A DNA stretch of 64,000 nucleotides from Sphingobacterium corticibacterium (GTDB lineage Bacteria > Bacteroidota > Bacteroidia > Sphingobacteriales > Sphingobacteriaceae): the NCBI RefSeq assembly GCF_004208525.1, contig NZ_SGIT01000002.1, positions 1,488,001 to 1,552,000 on the forward strand. The letters run 5' to 3'. Both the position numbers and the translations under genes were made by a program. This document shows, one piece after another, positions 27,010 through 36,616 of this stretch; positions within the stretch are counted from its first letter, which is position 1; each line of letters opens with the position of its first letter. The notes below the pieces were generated by a model, which saw nothing but the letters and a program-made list of their open reading frames with translations, had not been told where the DNA came from and searched no databases.

Positions 27010-27756
27010 TTATTCTTTTCTAAAAATTCGATTTTTCACGTCTTCGGAAGACTTCAATTCATGTAAACTTTTTAACAAAAAGCCGTATCGTTGTTCACTG
27101 GCGACGGAGGGGAGTCCTCTCGCTGCTTTAAAACCTGCGACAACAGCGGACGAACTAATATCTTTAAATTTAGCTAAAAATCCTTCTGTATCTATCTTTT
27201 CCAAAAATCCATCCACCAGCCCATATTCCATCGCTTCCCGAGCAGAGAAATAGTCTGTATGTAAACACAGTTGTAGCATTTTCTTTTCTGGCATTACCTT
27301 TATCAAACTTGCCATAACTTGGAAAGGGAAGATTCCTAAGTTTAACTCCGGCAATCGAAACTGTACATTTTCCGAACAGAATACATACGTACATCCGGCA
27401 ATTATCAAAAAAGCCCCGGCAATAACATTTCCCTCCACCATAGCCACCGACGGTTTGTATAATCCTGCAAATACTTCGCCTAGCGATATACGCTTATTTT
27501 CGATCAGGGGGTTCGATATATCAAGATCCTCGTTTTCAAAGGTTTTTAAATCCATCCCTGCGCAAAACACCGGCCCTTCAGCTTTAAATACCACAACTTT
27601 TACGCTATCATCATCATTTGCGTTTTGAAAAGCATGGGCTATTTCATTCACCGTCGTCGGTGTAAACGCATTCCGTTTCTCGGGACGTGCAAGTATAACC
27701 TCCATACGGAAATCCATTTTGTTCACCTTAATATATTGGTATTTTATGGCCTGCAT
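27010..27756 (-). CDS. Crotonase-family protein with an altered active site
   Basis: A 248-residue enoyl-CoA hydratase/isomerase fold. ARPEKRNAFTP and FKAEGPVFCAGMDLK match the CoA and oxyanion-hole blocks. In the usual GGG-C-E block the sequence reads VIAGAFLIIAGC, so the first catalytic Glu of true hydratases is absent, while the second (LPELNLGIFP) is kept. By position it could serve as methylglutaconyl-CoA hydratase in the adjacent leucine-type block, but the missing Glu fits an isomerase or other activity better. It lies 35 bases downstream of HMG-CoA lyase on the same strand. Confidence 0.8.
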   Translation of the reverse strand: MQAIKYQYIKVNKMDFRMEVILARPEKRNAFTPTTVNEIAHAFQNANDDDSVKVVVFKAEGPVFCAGMDLKTFENEDLDISNPLIENKRISLGEVFAGLYKPSVAMVEGNVIAGAFLIIAGCTYVFCSENVQFRLPELNLGIFPFQVMASLIKVMPEKKMLQLCLHTDYFSAREAMEYGLVDGFLEKIDTEGFLAKFKDISSSAVVAGFKAARGLPSVASEQRYGFLLKSLHELKSSEDVKNRIFRKE

Positions 27757-27790
27757 ATATCAAAGATACCGTTTTTCCATTCTTTATTTT

Positions 27791-28636
27791 TCATCCAATC
27801 AAATTCTGAAATTCCGTCAATAAACCCTGTATTTTGTTTCCTTTTGGATTTTTAAATCGATGTAATAACATTTCCATAGGAATATTGCCTACCAAATCAT
27901 CTTGTGCAAAAGGACAACCACCATACCCCATGATAGCGCCCTCAAAAATACGACAGCCAGCCTCGTGAGCGGCTTCTATCTTCAACATTGCATTTTCTGC
28001 CCTACTATGTAAGTGAATACTGTATTCCAATTCCGGAAACGTGTGTTTTAGTAACGTAAATAGAATCTTTACCCTCTCGGGCGATGCTTCTGATGTCGTA
28101 TCGGCTATGGAAAAACGGGAAATACCTAATTCTGAAAGCTTTTCTATCCATTCCAGTACCAAATCGGTGTTCCAGAGGTCACTATAGGGGTTGCCGAAAG
28201 CCATGGAAATGTAGACTATCAGCTCTTGTTTACCTGATGCTATTATATTCTTAATATGTTCTACCCGCTGATAGGATTGCGCTACCGTCGAATTGGCATT
28301 TCGTTGCTGGAACGTCTCGGATATAGAAAACGGATACCCCAAAAAGTCTATTTTATCATACGCTTGCGCTATTTCAGCGCCTTTTTCATTGGCAATAATT
28401 GCCAATAATTTTGTCTCATTTTTATTTTCTATGTTCTCTAGCACCTGCGCCGTATCCTGCATTTGCGGAACAGCTTTAGGAGACACAAAACTCCCAAAAT
28501 CAATACAATAGAATAGGTTACTATCAATCAATTGATTGATATAGTTTATTTTTTTTTCTGTAGGAATAAAATGTTTAATCGATTGAATAGCATCTCGAGG
28601 ACACTCTATTAATTGTATTGTTTCCTTATTAGACAT
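27791..28636 (-). CDS. Hydroxymethylglutaryl-CoA lyase
   Basis: Splits HMG-CoA to acetoacetate and acetyl-CoA, the last step of leucine breakdown. ECPRDAIQ near the N-terminus holds the catalytic Arg-Asp pair of the HMGL family. The C-terminal GAIMGYGGCPFAQDDLVGN is the signature with the active-site Cys, and SIHLHSRAENA holds the metal-binding His pair. Length is 281 residues. It overlaps the upstream acyl-CoA dehydrogenase by 8 bp. The acetoacetate formed could be used by the acetoacetyl-CoA synthetase encoded 3 kb away. Confidence 0.92.
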   Translation of the reverse strand: MSNKETIQLIECPRDAIQSIKHFIPTEKKINYINQLIDSNLFYCIDFGSFVSPKAVPQMQDTAQVLENIENKNETKLLAIIANEKGAEIAQAYDKIDFLGYPFSISETFQQRNANSTVAQSYQRVEHIKNIIASGKQELIVYISMAFGNPYSDLWNTDLVLEWIEKLSELGISRFSIADTTSEASPERVKILFTLLKHTFPELEYSIHLHSRAENAMLKIEAAHEAGCRIFEGAIMGYGGCPFAQDDLVGNIPMEMLLHRFKNPKGNKIQGLLTEFQNLIG

Positions 28637-29780
28637 CCTTTTTAATTTCTCTTGCTATAACCATCTTCTGTATGGCGCTGGTTCCTTCTCCAATCGTACA
28701 TAATTTAGCATCCCTAAAGTATTTTTCTGCCGGATAATCTTTTGTAAAGCCATACCCCCCATGCACCTGCACACTCTGATTAGATACCTCTACCGCCACC
28801 TCCGAAGCATAATATTTCGCCATCGCACTTTCCTTTGTAACTTTTTGTCCTGTATCTTTTAAAAGACCTGCTCTTCTTATCAATAATTCGGCTGCATCGA
28901 TTTTTGTAGCCATATCTGCTATGGTGAAACCGACGTCTTGAAAATCAAATATTTTCTGATTAAACTGTTCCCGTTCATTCGCATACTGCAACGCACACGC
29001 ATATGCTCCACGGGCAATACCTAATGAAAGCGCAGCAATGGAAATACGTCCGCCATCCAACAGCTTTAATGCTTGAACAAATCCATCACCTACTGCACCA
29101 ATGACCTGATTTTTATGTACACGACAATTGTCAAAAAACAAGCTTGCCGTTTCTGAAGCGCGCATGCCTAATTTATCTATTTTTTTACCGGCTGTAAAGC
29201 CAGGCGTCCCTTTTTCAATGATAAATGCGGTAACGCCATGTTTATCTCCTTTTTCTCCTGTCCTCACCATCACGACGGCTACATCCCCACTAATGGCATG
29301 TGTAATAAACGTTTTAGAACCATTGATAACGAAATAATCCCCTTCCTGTATCGCGGTTGTTGCCAAACCTCCAGCGTCAGAACCAGATCCCGTTTCGGTA
29401 AGCCCCCAGGCACCGATCCACTCCGCGGTAGCTAATCTGGGAAGATATTTTTCTTTCTGCTCTTCGTTTGCAAATGACAAAATATGATTTGTACACAAGG
29501 AATTATGTGCTGCTAAAGATAATCCAATAGATCCACATACTTTTGATATTTCATCAAGTATGGTTATATATTCTTGATAGCCCAACCCTGCACCCTGATA
29601 TTCTTCCGGAACTAATACACCCATAAAACCATATTCGCCCATTTTCTTAAATAATTCCACCGGAAAATATTGCTTTTCATCCCACTCCATCACATAGGGT
29701 TTAATGAATTCCTTAGCAAACTGCTGGGCACTATCTTGCACCAAAGCTAATTGTTCATTTTGTTGTATTTGCGATATCAT
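28629..29780 (-). CDS. Acyl-CoA dehydrogenase (short/branched chain)
   Basis: A 383-residue FAD enzyme forming a 2,3-double bond in short acyl-CoAs. It shows GAWGLTETGSGSDAGG (FAD/acyl block), GTPGFTAGKKIDKLGMRAS and QVHGGYGFTKDYPAEKYFRDAK. The C-terminal IGEGTSAIQKMVIAR places the catalytic Glu where short-chain and butyryl-CoA enzymes have it; isovaleryl-CoA dehydrogenases usually have Gly there and use a Glu elsewhere. Context suggests isovaleryl-CoA, the residue pattern suggests a SCAD-type enzyme. It is first in a three-gene run with HMG-CoA lyase and the crotonase. Confidence 0.9.
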   Translation of the reverse strand: MISQIQQNEQLALVQDSAQQFAKEFIKPYVMEWDEKQYFPVELFKKMGEYGFMGVLVPEEYQGAGLGYQEYITILDEISKVCGSIGLSLAAHNSLCTNHILSFANEEQKEKYLPRLATAEWIGAWGLTETGSGSDAGGLATTAIQEGDYFVINGSKTFITHAISGDVAVVMVRTGEKGDKHGVTAFIIEKGTPGFTAGKKIDKLGMRASETASLFFDNCRVHKNQVIGAVGDGFVQALKLLDGGRISIAALSLGIARGAYACALQYANEREQFNQKIFDFQDVGFTIADMATKIDAAELLIRRAGLLKDTGQKVTKESAMAKYYASEVAVEVSNQSVQVHGGYGFTKDYPAEKYFRDAKLCTIGEGTSAIQKMVIAREIKKDV

Positions 29781-29922
29781 ATTTTAGAAGTTTATATCCG
29801 TATTTGTTAAATATATAAAAAACAAGCAATATTTTAAAATATTTATATTTTCACCTATAAAAACAAACGGCATATTAAAAGGTTTTAAATATAAGGTGCT
29901 AATAACAGCTCATCATTTTTGT

Positions 29923-29930
29923 TATCTTTG
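29923..29930 (+). promoter_or_regulatory. Candidate -7 box for the carboxyltransferase gene
   Basis: TATCTTTG matches TAnnTTTG and lies 63 bases before the chosen ATG, which argues for the downstream start over the longer open frame. The -33 element is not clear. Confidence 0.45.
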
Positions 29931-29993
29931 AGAAAAGAGAATAGAAAAACTCATCCTACTATAAACATATTCAGACAACAATCCAATGGCAAT

Positions 29994-31601
29994 ATGGAAA
30001 ACCTCTTAAAGACACTCAAAAGCAAATATGAAAACCTTCTTCTTGGGGGTGGATTAAACAAGCTAGAAAAACACAAAGAAAAAGGAAAAATGACTGCATG
30101 GGAAAGAGTCATTTATCTTTTAGATGACGATTGTCCTTATGTAGAAATAGGTTCCTTTGCAGGGGATAGCATGTATGAAGAACATGGTGGATGCCCCAAT
30201 GGAGGCGTAGTTGTCGTGCTGGGTTATGTGAGAAACAGGTTGTGTATTATCGTATCCAACGATGCTACCGTGAAAGCCGGGTCTTGGTTTCCTATTACCG
30301 GCAAAAAGAACTTAAGGGCACAGGAAATCGCTATGGAAAACCATCTTCCGATTATTTATTTGGTGGATTCTGCTGGAGTTTATCTTCCTATGCAGGATGA
30401 AATCTTTCCGGATAAGGAACATTTCGGCCGTATCTTCAGAAACAATGCTAAAATATCTTCCATGGGTATTCCGCAAATTTCGGCTATTATGGGTTCCTGT
30501 GTCGCTGGGGGTGCATATTTACCTATTATGTCTGATTACGCATTGATAGTGGAGGGTACAGGTTCTGTTTTCTTGGCGGGACCCTATTTGGTAAAATCTT
30601 CCATCGGTGAAGTCATCGATAATGAAACGCTGGGAGGTGCTGCCACACATTGCGAAATATCCGGTGTAACGGATAATAAATATCCCGACGATAAAAGCTG
30701 TCTCGACGCCATCAAAAATATTGTGGACAAGTTTGGTGAAAATGATCAAAATAAATTCTCTCGTATTGCTAACAAGCAACCTGAATTTCCAGCAACACAT
30801 ATTTATAAAAATCTTCCGGAAGACCGTCTAAAATCTTACAATATGCTGGAAATTTTAAAGGCAATTGTGGACAAAGGTTCCTTAGAGGAATACAAAAAAG
30901 ACTATGGAAAAACATTGGTTTGTGCATTAGCACGTATTGATGGCTGGGCAGTAGGGATTATTGCCAACCAGCGGGAAATGGTAAAAGCAAAAAAACCTGG
31001 TAACGCCACCGAAATGCAGATGGGCGGAGTTATCTATTCGGATTCGGCAGATAAAGCTGCCCGATTTATCATGAACTGCAATCAACAAAAAATACCGCTC
31101 GTATTTTTCCAGGATGTCACCGGGTTTATGGTAGGCTCTCGGTCAGAGCATGGAGGAATAATCAAAGATGGAGCAAAAATGGTCAACGCAATGGCCAATT
31201 CAGTCGTACCGAAATTTACTTTTATTATAGGTAACAGCTACGGTGCAGGAAATTATGCCATGTGCGGAAAAGCATACGATCCCCGATTGATATACGCCTG
31301 GCCAACCGCACAAATAGCCGTTATGAGTGGTGCTTCTGCCGGAAAAACGTTATTACAAATACAAGAAGCAGCACTTAAAGCAAAAGGCGTATCCTTAACT
31401 GAGGAAGAAAAGAAAAACCTGCTTTACAAAATCGAACAGCAATATAACCAACAGCTCAGCCCCTATTATGCTGCTGCGCGTCTTTGGGTAGATGGCGTTA
31501 TCGACCCTAAAGACACACGCAAGATTATTTCGATGGGAATAGAAGCCGCTAATCAAAATCCCAATATGAATAAGTATAATGTGGGCGTGATACAGGTTTA
31601 A
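29994..31601 (+). CDS. Acyl-CoA carboxylase carboxyltransferase subunit (methylcrotonyl-CoA carboxylase beta-like)
   Basis: The biotin-dependent carboxyltransferase half, moving CO2 from carboxybiotin to an acyl-CoA. I use the ATG at 29994 (MENLLKTLKSKYEN), giving 535 residues; the frame is open 25 codons further but the candidate promoter falls inside that extension. NDATVKAGSWFPITGKKNLRAQEIA, LVDSAGVYLPMQ and the C-terminal NSYGAGNYAMCGKAYDPRL...SGASAGKTL match methylcrotonyl-CoA carboxylase beta. It is divergent from the acyl-CoA dehydrogenase run. The biotin carboxylase/carrier (alpha) subunit is not in this window. Confidence 0.88.
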   Translation: MENLLKTLKSKYENLLLGGGLNKLEKHKEKGKMTAWERVIYLLDDDCPYVEIGSFAGDSMYEEHGGCPNGGVVVVLGYVRNRLCIIVSNDATVKAGSWFPITGKKNLRAQEIAMENHLPIIYLVDSAGVYLPMQDEIFPDKEHFGRIFRNNAKISSMGIPQISAIMGSCVAGGAYLPIMSDYALIVEGTGSVFLAGPYLVKSSIGEVIDNETLGGAATHCEISGVTDNKYPDDKSCLDAIKNIVDKFGENDQNKFSRIANKQPEFPATHIYKNLPEDRLKSYNMLEILKAIVDKGSLEEYKKDYGKTLVCALARIDGWAVGIIANQREMVKAKKPGNATEMQMGGVIYSDSADKAARFIMNCNQQKIPLVFFQDVTGFMVGSRSEHGGIIKDGAKMVNAMANSVVPKFTFIIGNSYGAGNYAMCGKAYDPRLIYAWPTAQIAVMSGASAGKTLLQIQEAALKAKGVSLTEEEKKNLLYKIEQQYNQQLSPYYAAARLWVDGVIDPKDTRKIISMGIEAANQNPNMNKYNVGVIQV

Positions 31602-31651
31602 ATCCGTTCAATGAAAAAGTCTGTATTGCTATTGTCTTGATTATACATTGG

Positions 31652-33568
31652 TTATATGCTAGTGTATAAGTATATTTGAATATACTCCTCTAGCGATTCC
31701 GGATTCTGCATAATATCTTTAGACACTGCTTGTTCCAAAGAATAACCAGAAAAAATTTTCTTAACCGGTATCTCTAATTTCTTACCACTCAAGGTATACG
31801 GAATATCATCTACAGCATAAAACAAATCCGGTACATGACGTGCACTATACTGCTTACGAAGTTCTCTTTTAATAATAGGAACAACAGTTTCCGATTCCTT
31901 TCGTACTTCCAATTGGATAAATAATAACATTTTCGATTCACCCTTTTCATTGTCCGTTGTAATAACCAAACTATCTCTTACACCTGGTGTTTCATTTACC
32001 ACATTATATATTTCTGCGGTTCCGATACGTATACCACCGCGATTCAGCGTAGCATCTGAACGCCCATACATCACAATACCACCATGATCCATAATGGAAA
32101 TCCAATCGCCGTGGTTCCATACTCCCCTTCGATCCGAAAAATAGCTTTCCCTATATTTCTCATGGTCTTTATCATTCCAAAAGTAAAGTGGCATAGACGG
32201 CATGGGTTTCTTAATAACCAGTTCGCCTACTTCGTTATATACTTCCTCACCTTGATCATTTATTGCTACGATATCTGAACCCAATGTTCGGCATTGAATC
32301 TCCCCAGCATACACGGGTAAATAGACACATCCAGATAGAAAGGCACTGCACACATCTGTTCCGCCACTTAATGATATGATATGTGCATCAGGAAATTTTT
32401 CCTGAAGATTTTCAAAAGTAGCCGCAGGCAATGGTGAACCGGTTGAACCTATTACTTTGGGTTCATAATTTTCTATTTTCAGATCATGGATAGCTGAAAA
32501 ATATGCCGCCCCTCCTCCTAAATGATGCACACTTGCCTGTTTTACAAATTGCCAAAATGTTTGGTGATCATGATGATGGATAGCCCCATTAAACAGGCAA
32601 AGCGTAGCTCCGCAGAGCAAGGAAGACAAAGCATAATTCCACATCATCCATCCGGTGGTAGAATACCACAAAAAGTTCTCTCCCGGTTGTACATTTTGGT
32701 GGATAGCTAAGGCTTTATAATGTTCCAACAAATTTCCCCCGGTACTGTGTGTAATCGCTTTCGGTTTGCCTGTTGTACCAGAAGAATATAAAATCCATAT
32801 CGGATGGGAAAAAGGTACGCGCAGAAAGTGTAATACCTGCGGAAGATAATTAGTAAATATCCCTTTCCAATCTTCTTCATAAACAGCAATTATTGTCTCA
32901 ATCGATGGAATATGATTTTGAATAAAACCCAATGTTTCTCTTTTAGAGAATGTTTTATCATTATATTGATAGTCCAGCTCTATAAATAATACTTTAGGTT
33001 CTATTTGTGCAAAGCGCTCGGCAATGCTTTTATCACCAAAATCCGGTGAGCAACAAGACCAAATAGCACCTAGGGAATTTACGGCCAAAAAAATAGCGAC
33101 CGTCTCTATGGTATTGTTTAATATACCGACTACCCTATCTCCTTTTTGGATACCTTTTTCTTCCAAAAATTGCTGTATGCAGGATACCCTTTCACGCAGC
33201 TTATCCCACGTAATCTCCCTATAATTTCCTGTCTCATCTGTATATTTTATGACCGAATCAGCACCTTTTTTTTCACGAAAGATATGTTCTGCATAGCTTA
33301 AGGAAATACCGTCAAACCAACTTGCATCAATAAAATCGGTATTTGTATTTTGCCATTTCAATACCTGTTCGTATTCTCCGGTATAATTTATTTTAAAGTA
33401 CAACAAAATAGCTTCCCAGAAATCCTCCTGCTTTTCAATCGACCATTGATAAAAAGCCGTATAATCCAGAAAACACCGATTATAGCGCTGTTCTACAAAT
33501 TGTTGAAAATTATAAATAACGGACGTTTTAATATATTGTTCAGACGGTGTCCAGATAGGCTGCTTCAT
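31652..33568 (-). CDS. Acetoacetyl-CoA synthetase (acetoacetate-CoA ligase)
   Basis: Activates acetoacetate with ATP and CoA. An adenylate-forming enzyme of 638 residues with the AMP-binding motif LYSSGTTGKPKAITHS, the GRSDATLNRGGIRIGTAEIY adenylation-switch block, and the catalytic Lys in YTLSGKKLEIPVKK near the C-terminus. The N-terminal acetyl-CoA-synthetase-like cap (ISLSYAEHIF, typically NYAEN) supports the acetoacetate/acetate branch. It faces the carboxyltransferase gene, 50 bp apart, and would salvage the acetoacetate released by HMG-CoA lyase. Confidence 0.9.
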   Translation of the reverse strand: MKQPIWTPSEQYIKTSVIYNFQQFVEQRYNRCFLDYTAFYQWSIEKQEDFWEAILLYFKINYTGEYEQVLKWQNTNTDFIDASWFDGISLSYAEHIFREKKGADSVIKYTDETGNYREITWDKLRERVSCIQQFLEEKGIQKGDRVVGILNNTIETVAIFLAVNSLGAIWSCCSPDFGDKSIAERFAQIEPKVLFIELDYQYNDKTFSKRETLGFIQNHIPSIETIIAVYEEDWKGIFTNYLPQVLHFLRVPFSHPIWILYSSGTTGKPKAITHSTGGNLLEHYKALAIHQNVQPGENFLWYSTTGWMMWNYALSSLLCGATLCLFNGAIHHHDHQTFWQFVKQASVHHLGGGAAYFSAIHDLKIENYEPKVIGSTGSPLPAATFENLQEKFPDAHIISLSGGTDVCSAFLSGCVYLPVYAGEIQCRTLGSDIVAINDQGEEVYNEVGELVIKKPMPSMPLYFWNDKDHEKYRESYFSDRRGVWNHGDWISIMDHGGIVMYGRSDATLNRGGIRIGTAEIYNVVNETPGVRDSLVITTDNEKGESKMLLFIQLEVRKESETVVPIIKRELRKQYSARHVPDLFYAVDDIPYTLSGKKLEIPVKKIFSGYSLEQAVSKDIMQNPESLEEYIQIYLYTSI

Positions 33569-33719
33569 TATGTTTACAACTGATTAACAGTCTTAAAGAT
33601 AATAAAAACCTCCAAATTTTCACCCAAGGGGTAACAATTCCAAATTATGCTTGATAAAAGAATAAGAAGTTCGGATCAAGAACAGGTCGGACAAGTTTTA
33701 TCAATAAAATACAATTACT

Positions 33720-35483
33720 ATGAAAAGATTTTTACTTACACTCATCTTATTAAGTGTTACAATTTTAGCCATCGCCCAGCAAAAAGAAAAAGGCGATTTA
33801 CAGATAGGCATCCAAGGTGGAGCAAGCTTACCTATCAGCACCTACAAATCCATTGGAGAGACAAAAGTCGGGTATTATTCCGGTTTCTTTGTCGATAAAT
33901 ACTTTTCGGGAAATAAATTTGGATTAGGGATAGATGCTCGTTATATCTATAACAGTATCAATCGTCAAGACACCTTCCGTTTTGAAAATGGATACATCTC
34001 GACGGACTATATTAACAAAACCAGATTTCAAGACTACTTATTCACTTTTGGTCCTAGCTATAAGTATTCCGTTGACCGGTTCCATGTAGAAGCTTATATT
34101 CGTGGCGGATTGATGATGCAATATTTTCCAGAGTATGTACGATCTGTCACTTATGAGGAACGCGATCCAACAGGTGGTTCTATAACCCATACACAAGATA
34201 TCATGGCCACCGTTAATGATGCTTCCAACCGGGCAAACAGTTGGGCAGGTGTAGGCGGACTACGTTTTAACTATATGTTGAACAAACATTTTGCACTCTT
34301 CGGTCATGTGGATTACGTACAGACATTTGGTGAAAAATTTGGAGGAAAATCCAGCCAATTCGCTATAGAACGTATAGAAGAAACTAATCCTATATTAGAA
34401 ACAGCCAGTGTGAAAAGTGTTTGGGATCACTATGGCGATGTTCGGGAAACAACGCAAACTCCACATAAAACCGTTCAAACAGGTATCGGTGTAAAATATA
34501 TTTTTGGTAAGAAAAAATCACCAGTTGTTATCCAAGATAATAGCCCTAAATACGATGAAGAAGTCAAAAAAATAGCGTTAAAAGGTCTTCAAATCGTTGT
34601 CAAGGATAAGCAGACCAACCTGGCACTCAGTGGCGTCACTGTATCTATCGAAGGTATGGACATCAATGATAAATCGGTAACCGATGCTAATGGTCAGGCC
34701 TCTAAAGTATCATCCATTAAACCAGGACAATATCAGGTAGTTGGAGAGAAAAATGGTATCAAAACACCGATACTAACGTTGACCGAAGCAGATTTCCAGA
34801 CCTCGAGCGCGGTTATCTTTAAAGAAATCTATCACGATGATCCAAGATTTACGCTTATCGGTGAAACTTTTGATTGTGCAACAACTCAAAATTTAGCAGG
34901 CATTAATACGGTGCTGACACATACTGGCTCTAAAGTAAATGCTAGCCAGACGTCAGATGCGGAAGGTAAATTTATCTATCAACTCGATGCGCAAAGTGAC
35001 TTCACAGTAGTAGCCAATCAGCAAGGTAGGTATTCACAAACAGAGATTGTTTCGACCAAAGGATTGGATCGCAGCCAAACGTTATATGTAACCTTGAAGC
35101 TGGGTGTTTGTGAACTGGTTGAAAACGGCGAATGGGTATTAAAGAATATTCATTATGATTTTGATAAGAGTAATATCCGAGCAGATGCGGCGATTATACT
35201 GAATAACGTTGTTGCCGTAATGAAACAAAATCCTACATTACGTATCGAACTTTCTTCGCACACAGACAGTAGAGGAAATGATGATTACAACCTAAAGTTG
35301 TCTCAGCGTAGAGCAGATTCGGCTGTAGATTATCTGATAGCAAATGGTATCGCCAAAACTCGTTTAGTGGCCCGTGGTTATGGGGAGACAAAATTGCTAA
35401 ACCACTGCGGTAACGGTGCGAGCTGTTCGGAACAGCAGCATCAAGAAAACAGAAGGACCGAAATCAAAGTATTACAATTTTAA
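33720..35483 (+). CDS. OmpA-family outer-membrane protein with N-terminal barrel and carboxypeptidase-like domains
   Basis: A 587-residue exported protein. Signal peptide MKRFLLTLILLSVTILAIA is cleaved before QQKEKGD. Residues about 22-265 look like an outer-membrane beta-barrel (alternating aromatic strands, GIGVKYIFGKKK at its end). Two carboxypeptidase-regulatory-like beta domains lie at about 285-355 and 375-460. The C-terminal OmpA peptidoglycan-binding domain has IHYDFDKSNIRADA and SSHTDSRGNDDYNLKLSQRRADSAVDYL. It probably links outer membrane and cell wall. It is a single gene ending at a strong terminator. Confidence 0.88.
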   Translation: MKRFLLTLILLSVTILAIAQQKEKGDLQIGIQGGASLPISTYKSIGETKVGYYSGFFVDKYFSGNKFGLGIDARYIYNSINRQDTFRFENGYISTDYINKTRFQDYLFTFGPSYKYSVDRFHVEAYIRGGLMMQYFPEYVRSVTYEERDPTGGSITHTQDIMATVNDASNRANSWAGVGGLRFNYMLNKHFALFGHVDYVQTFGEKFGGKSSQFAIERIEETNPILETASVKSVWDHYGDVRETTQTPHKTVQTGIGVKYIFGKKKSPVVIQDNSPKYDEEVKKIALKGLQIVVKDKQTNLALSGVTVSIEGMDINDKSVTDANGQASKVSSIKPGQYQVVGEKNGIKTPILTLTEADFQTSSAVIFKEIYHDDPRFTLIGETFDCATTQNLAGINTVLTHTGSKVNASQTSDAEGKFIYQLDAQSDFTVVANQQGRYSQTEIVSTKGLDRSQTLYVTLKLGVCELVENGEWVLKNIHYDFDKSNIRADAAIILNNVVAVMKQNPTLRIELSSHTDSRGNDDYNLKLSQRRADSAVDYLIANGIAKTRLVARGYGETKLLNHCGNGASCSEQQHQENRRTEIKVLQF

Positions 35484-35501
35484 ACAAGCTCTGTTATAGA
35501 A

Positions 35502-35541
35502 AAAGAGACAGATTTAGGGATTTCTCTAAATCTGTCTCTTT
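35502..35541. terminator. Bidirectional terminator between the OmpA-family gene and thiL
   Basis: A perfect 15-bp inverted repeat (35502-35516 with 35527-35541) with a 10-base loop lies between convergent genes. The A-rich and T-rich ends serve both strands. Confidence 0.88.
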
Positions 35542-35554
35542 ATATTTAAGGTAT

Positions 35555-36601
35555 CTATTTACCTGCTTTAAAAGCATTCCAGCCTTGTGCTTTAATAGGA
35601 TGTACATTTCCTGATTTGGAAATCATTTCGCATCCGGCTGCTTCCTCTGTTATATAACCAATAATCGTAATATCCAACTGGTTTTTCACTTTATCGTATT
35701 GCTCTTGTGGAACAGTAAATAGCAACTCGTAATCTTCGCCTCCATTTAATGCACATACAGTAGGATCCAGCCCGAATTCACGAGCAGTATCATAAGTCAT
35801 CGGATCGATTGGTATTTTATCTTCATATAATTTACATCCTACCTTAGATGCATTACAGATGTGCAATATTTCCGAAGCTAAACCATCAGACACATCAATC
35901 ATCGCATGGGGTTGTATGCCGTAAATTTCAAATAATTCCACGACATCCATACGTGCTTCTGGTTTTAGTTGCCGCTCCACAATATAATCTTTACCTTCCA
36001 GATCCGGCTGAATCTGTGGATTATCTAAAAAAATCTGCTTTTCACGCTCCAAAAGCTGTAACCCTACATAAGCACCGCCTAAGTCACCACTTACACAAAG
36101 TAAATCACCTTCTTTCGCACCCGAACGATAAGCTATTTTATCTGCTTCTGCATGTCCGATACTCGTAACAGAAATAACTAAACCTTGTGCCGACGCAGAC
36201 GTATCGCCTCCTATAAGATCTATATTATATTTTTTACAAGCTATCAGCGCTCCTTCATAAATCTCCTCCACCGCTTCTAATGGAAATTTAGAAGATAAGC
36301 CTATGGAAAAAGTAATCTGTGAAGCTTTGCCGTTCATGGCATAAATATCACTCAAATTGACTTGTACGGCTTTATATCCCAAGTGTTTTAGCGGAACATA
36401 ACGTAAATCAAAATGAATGCCTTCAAGCAGCAAATCTGTGGATATCAACGTTTTTTTATTAGAAAAATCCAATACAGCCGCGTCATCTCCAATTCCTTTT
36501 ATAGTAGATGGTTCCGTGAGTTCTACCGCCTTGGTTAGATGCGCAATCAAACCGAACTCACCTAAGTCGTTTATTTCCGTTTTATCCTTGTTATCAAACA
36601 T
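35555..36601 (-). CDS. thiL: Thiamine-monophosphate kinase
   Basis: Makes thiamine diphosphate from the monophosphate. The ATP-binding PurM-like fold is shown by GIGDDAAVLD (about residues 41-50), ISTDLLLEGIHFD, and AVQVNLSDIYAMNGKASQITFSIGL. DLIGGDTSAS and HAMIDVSDGLASE are the other family blocks, and LNGGEDYELLFTVP is near the C-terminus. The length of 348 residues is normal. It follows nadA by 15 bp on the same strand. Its product is the cofactor of Dxs and of pyruvate dehydrogenase, both encoded in this window. I see no TPP riboswitch. Confidence 0.94.
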   Translation of the reverse strand: MFDNKDKTEINDLGEFGLIAHLTKAVELTEPSTIKGIGDDAAVLDFSNKKTLISTDLLLEGIHFDLRYVPLKHLGYKAVQVNLSDIYAMNGKASQITFSIGLSSKFPLEAVEEIYEGALIACKKYNIDLIGGDTSASAQGLVISVTSIGHAEADKIAYRSGAKEGDLLCVSGDLGGAYVGLQLLEREKQIFLDNPQIQPDLEGKDYIVERQLKPEARMDVVELFEIYGIQPHAMIDVSDGLASEILHICNASKVGCKLYEDKIPIDPMTYDTAREFGLDPTVCALNGGEDYELLFTVPQEQYDKVKNQLDITIIGYITEEAAGCEMISKSGNVHPIKAQGWNAFKAGK

Positions 36602-36616
36602 TTTTCTTAATCTTTT

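Noticed and set aside
29828..29843. 16-bp perfect palindrome AATATTTTAAAATATT in the divergent acyl-CoA gap
   Set aside because: Made only of A and T in very AT-rich DNA; such palindromes arise by chance. It could still be an operator but I have no second line of evidence.
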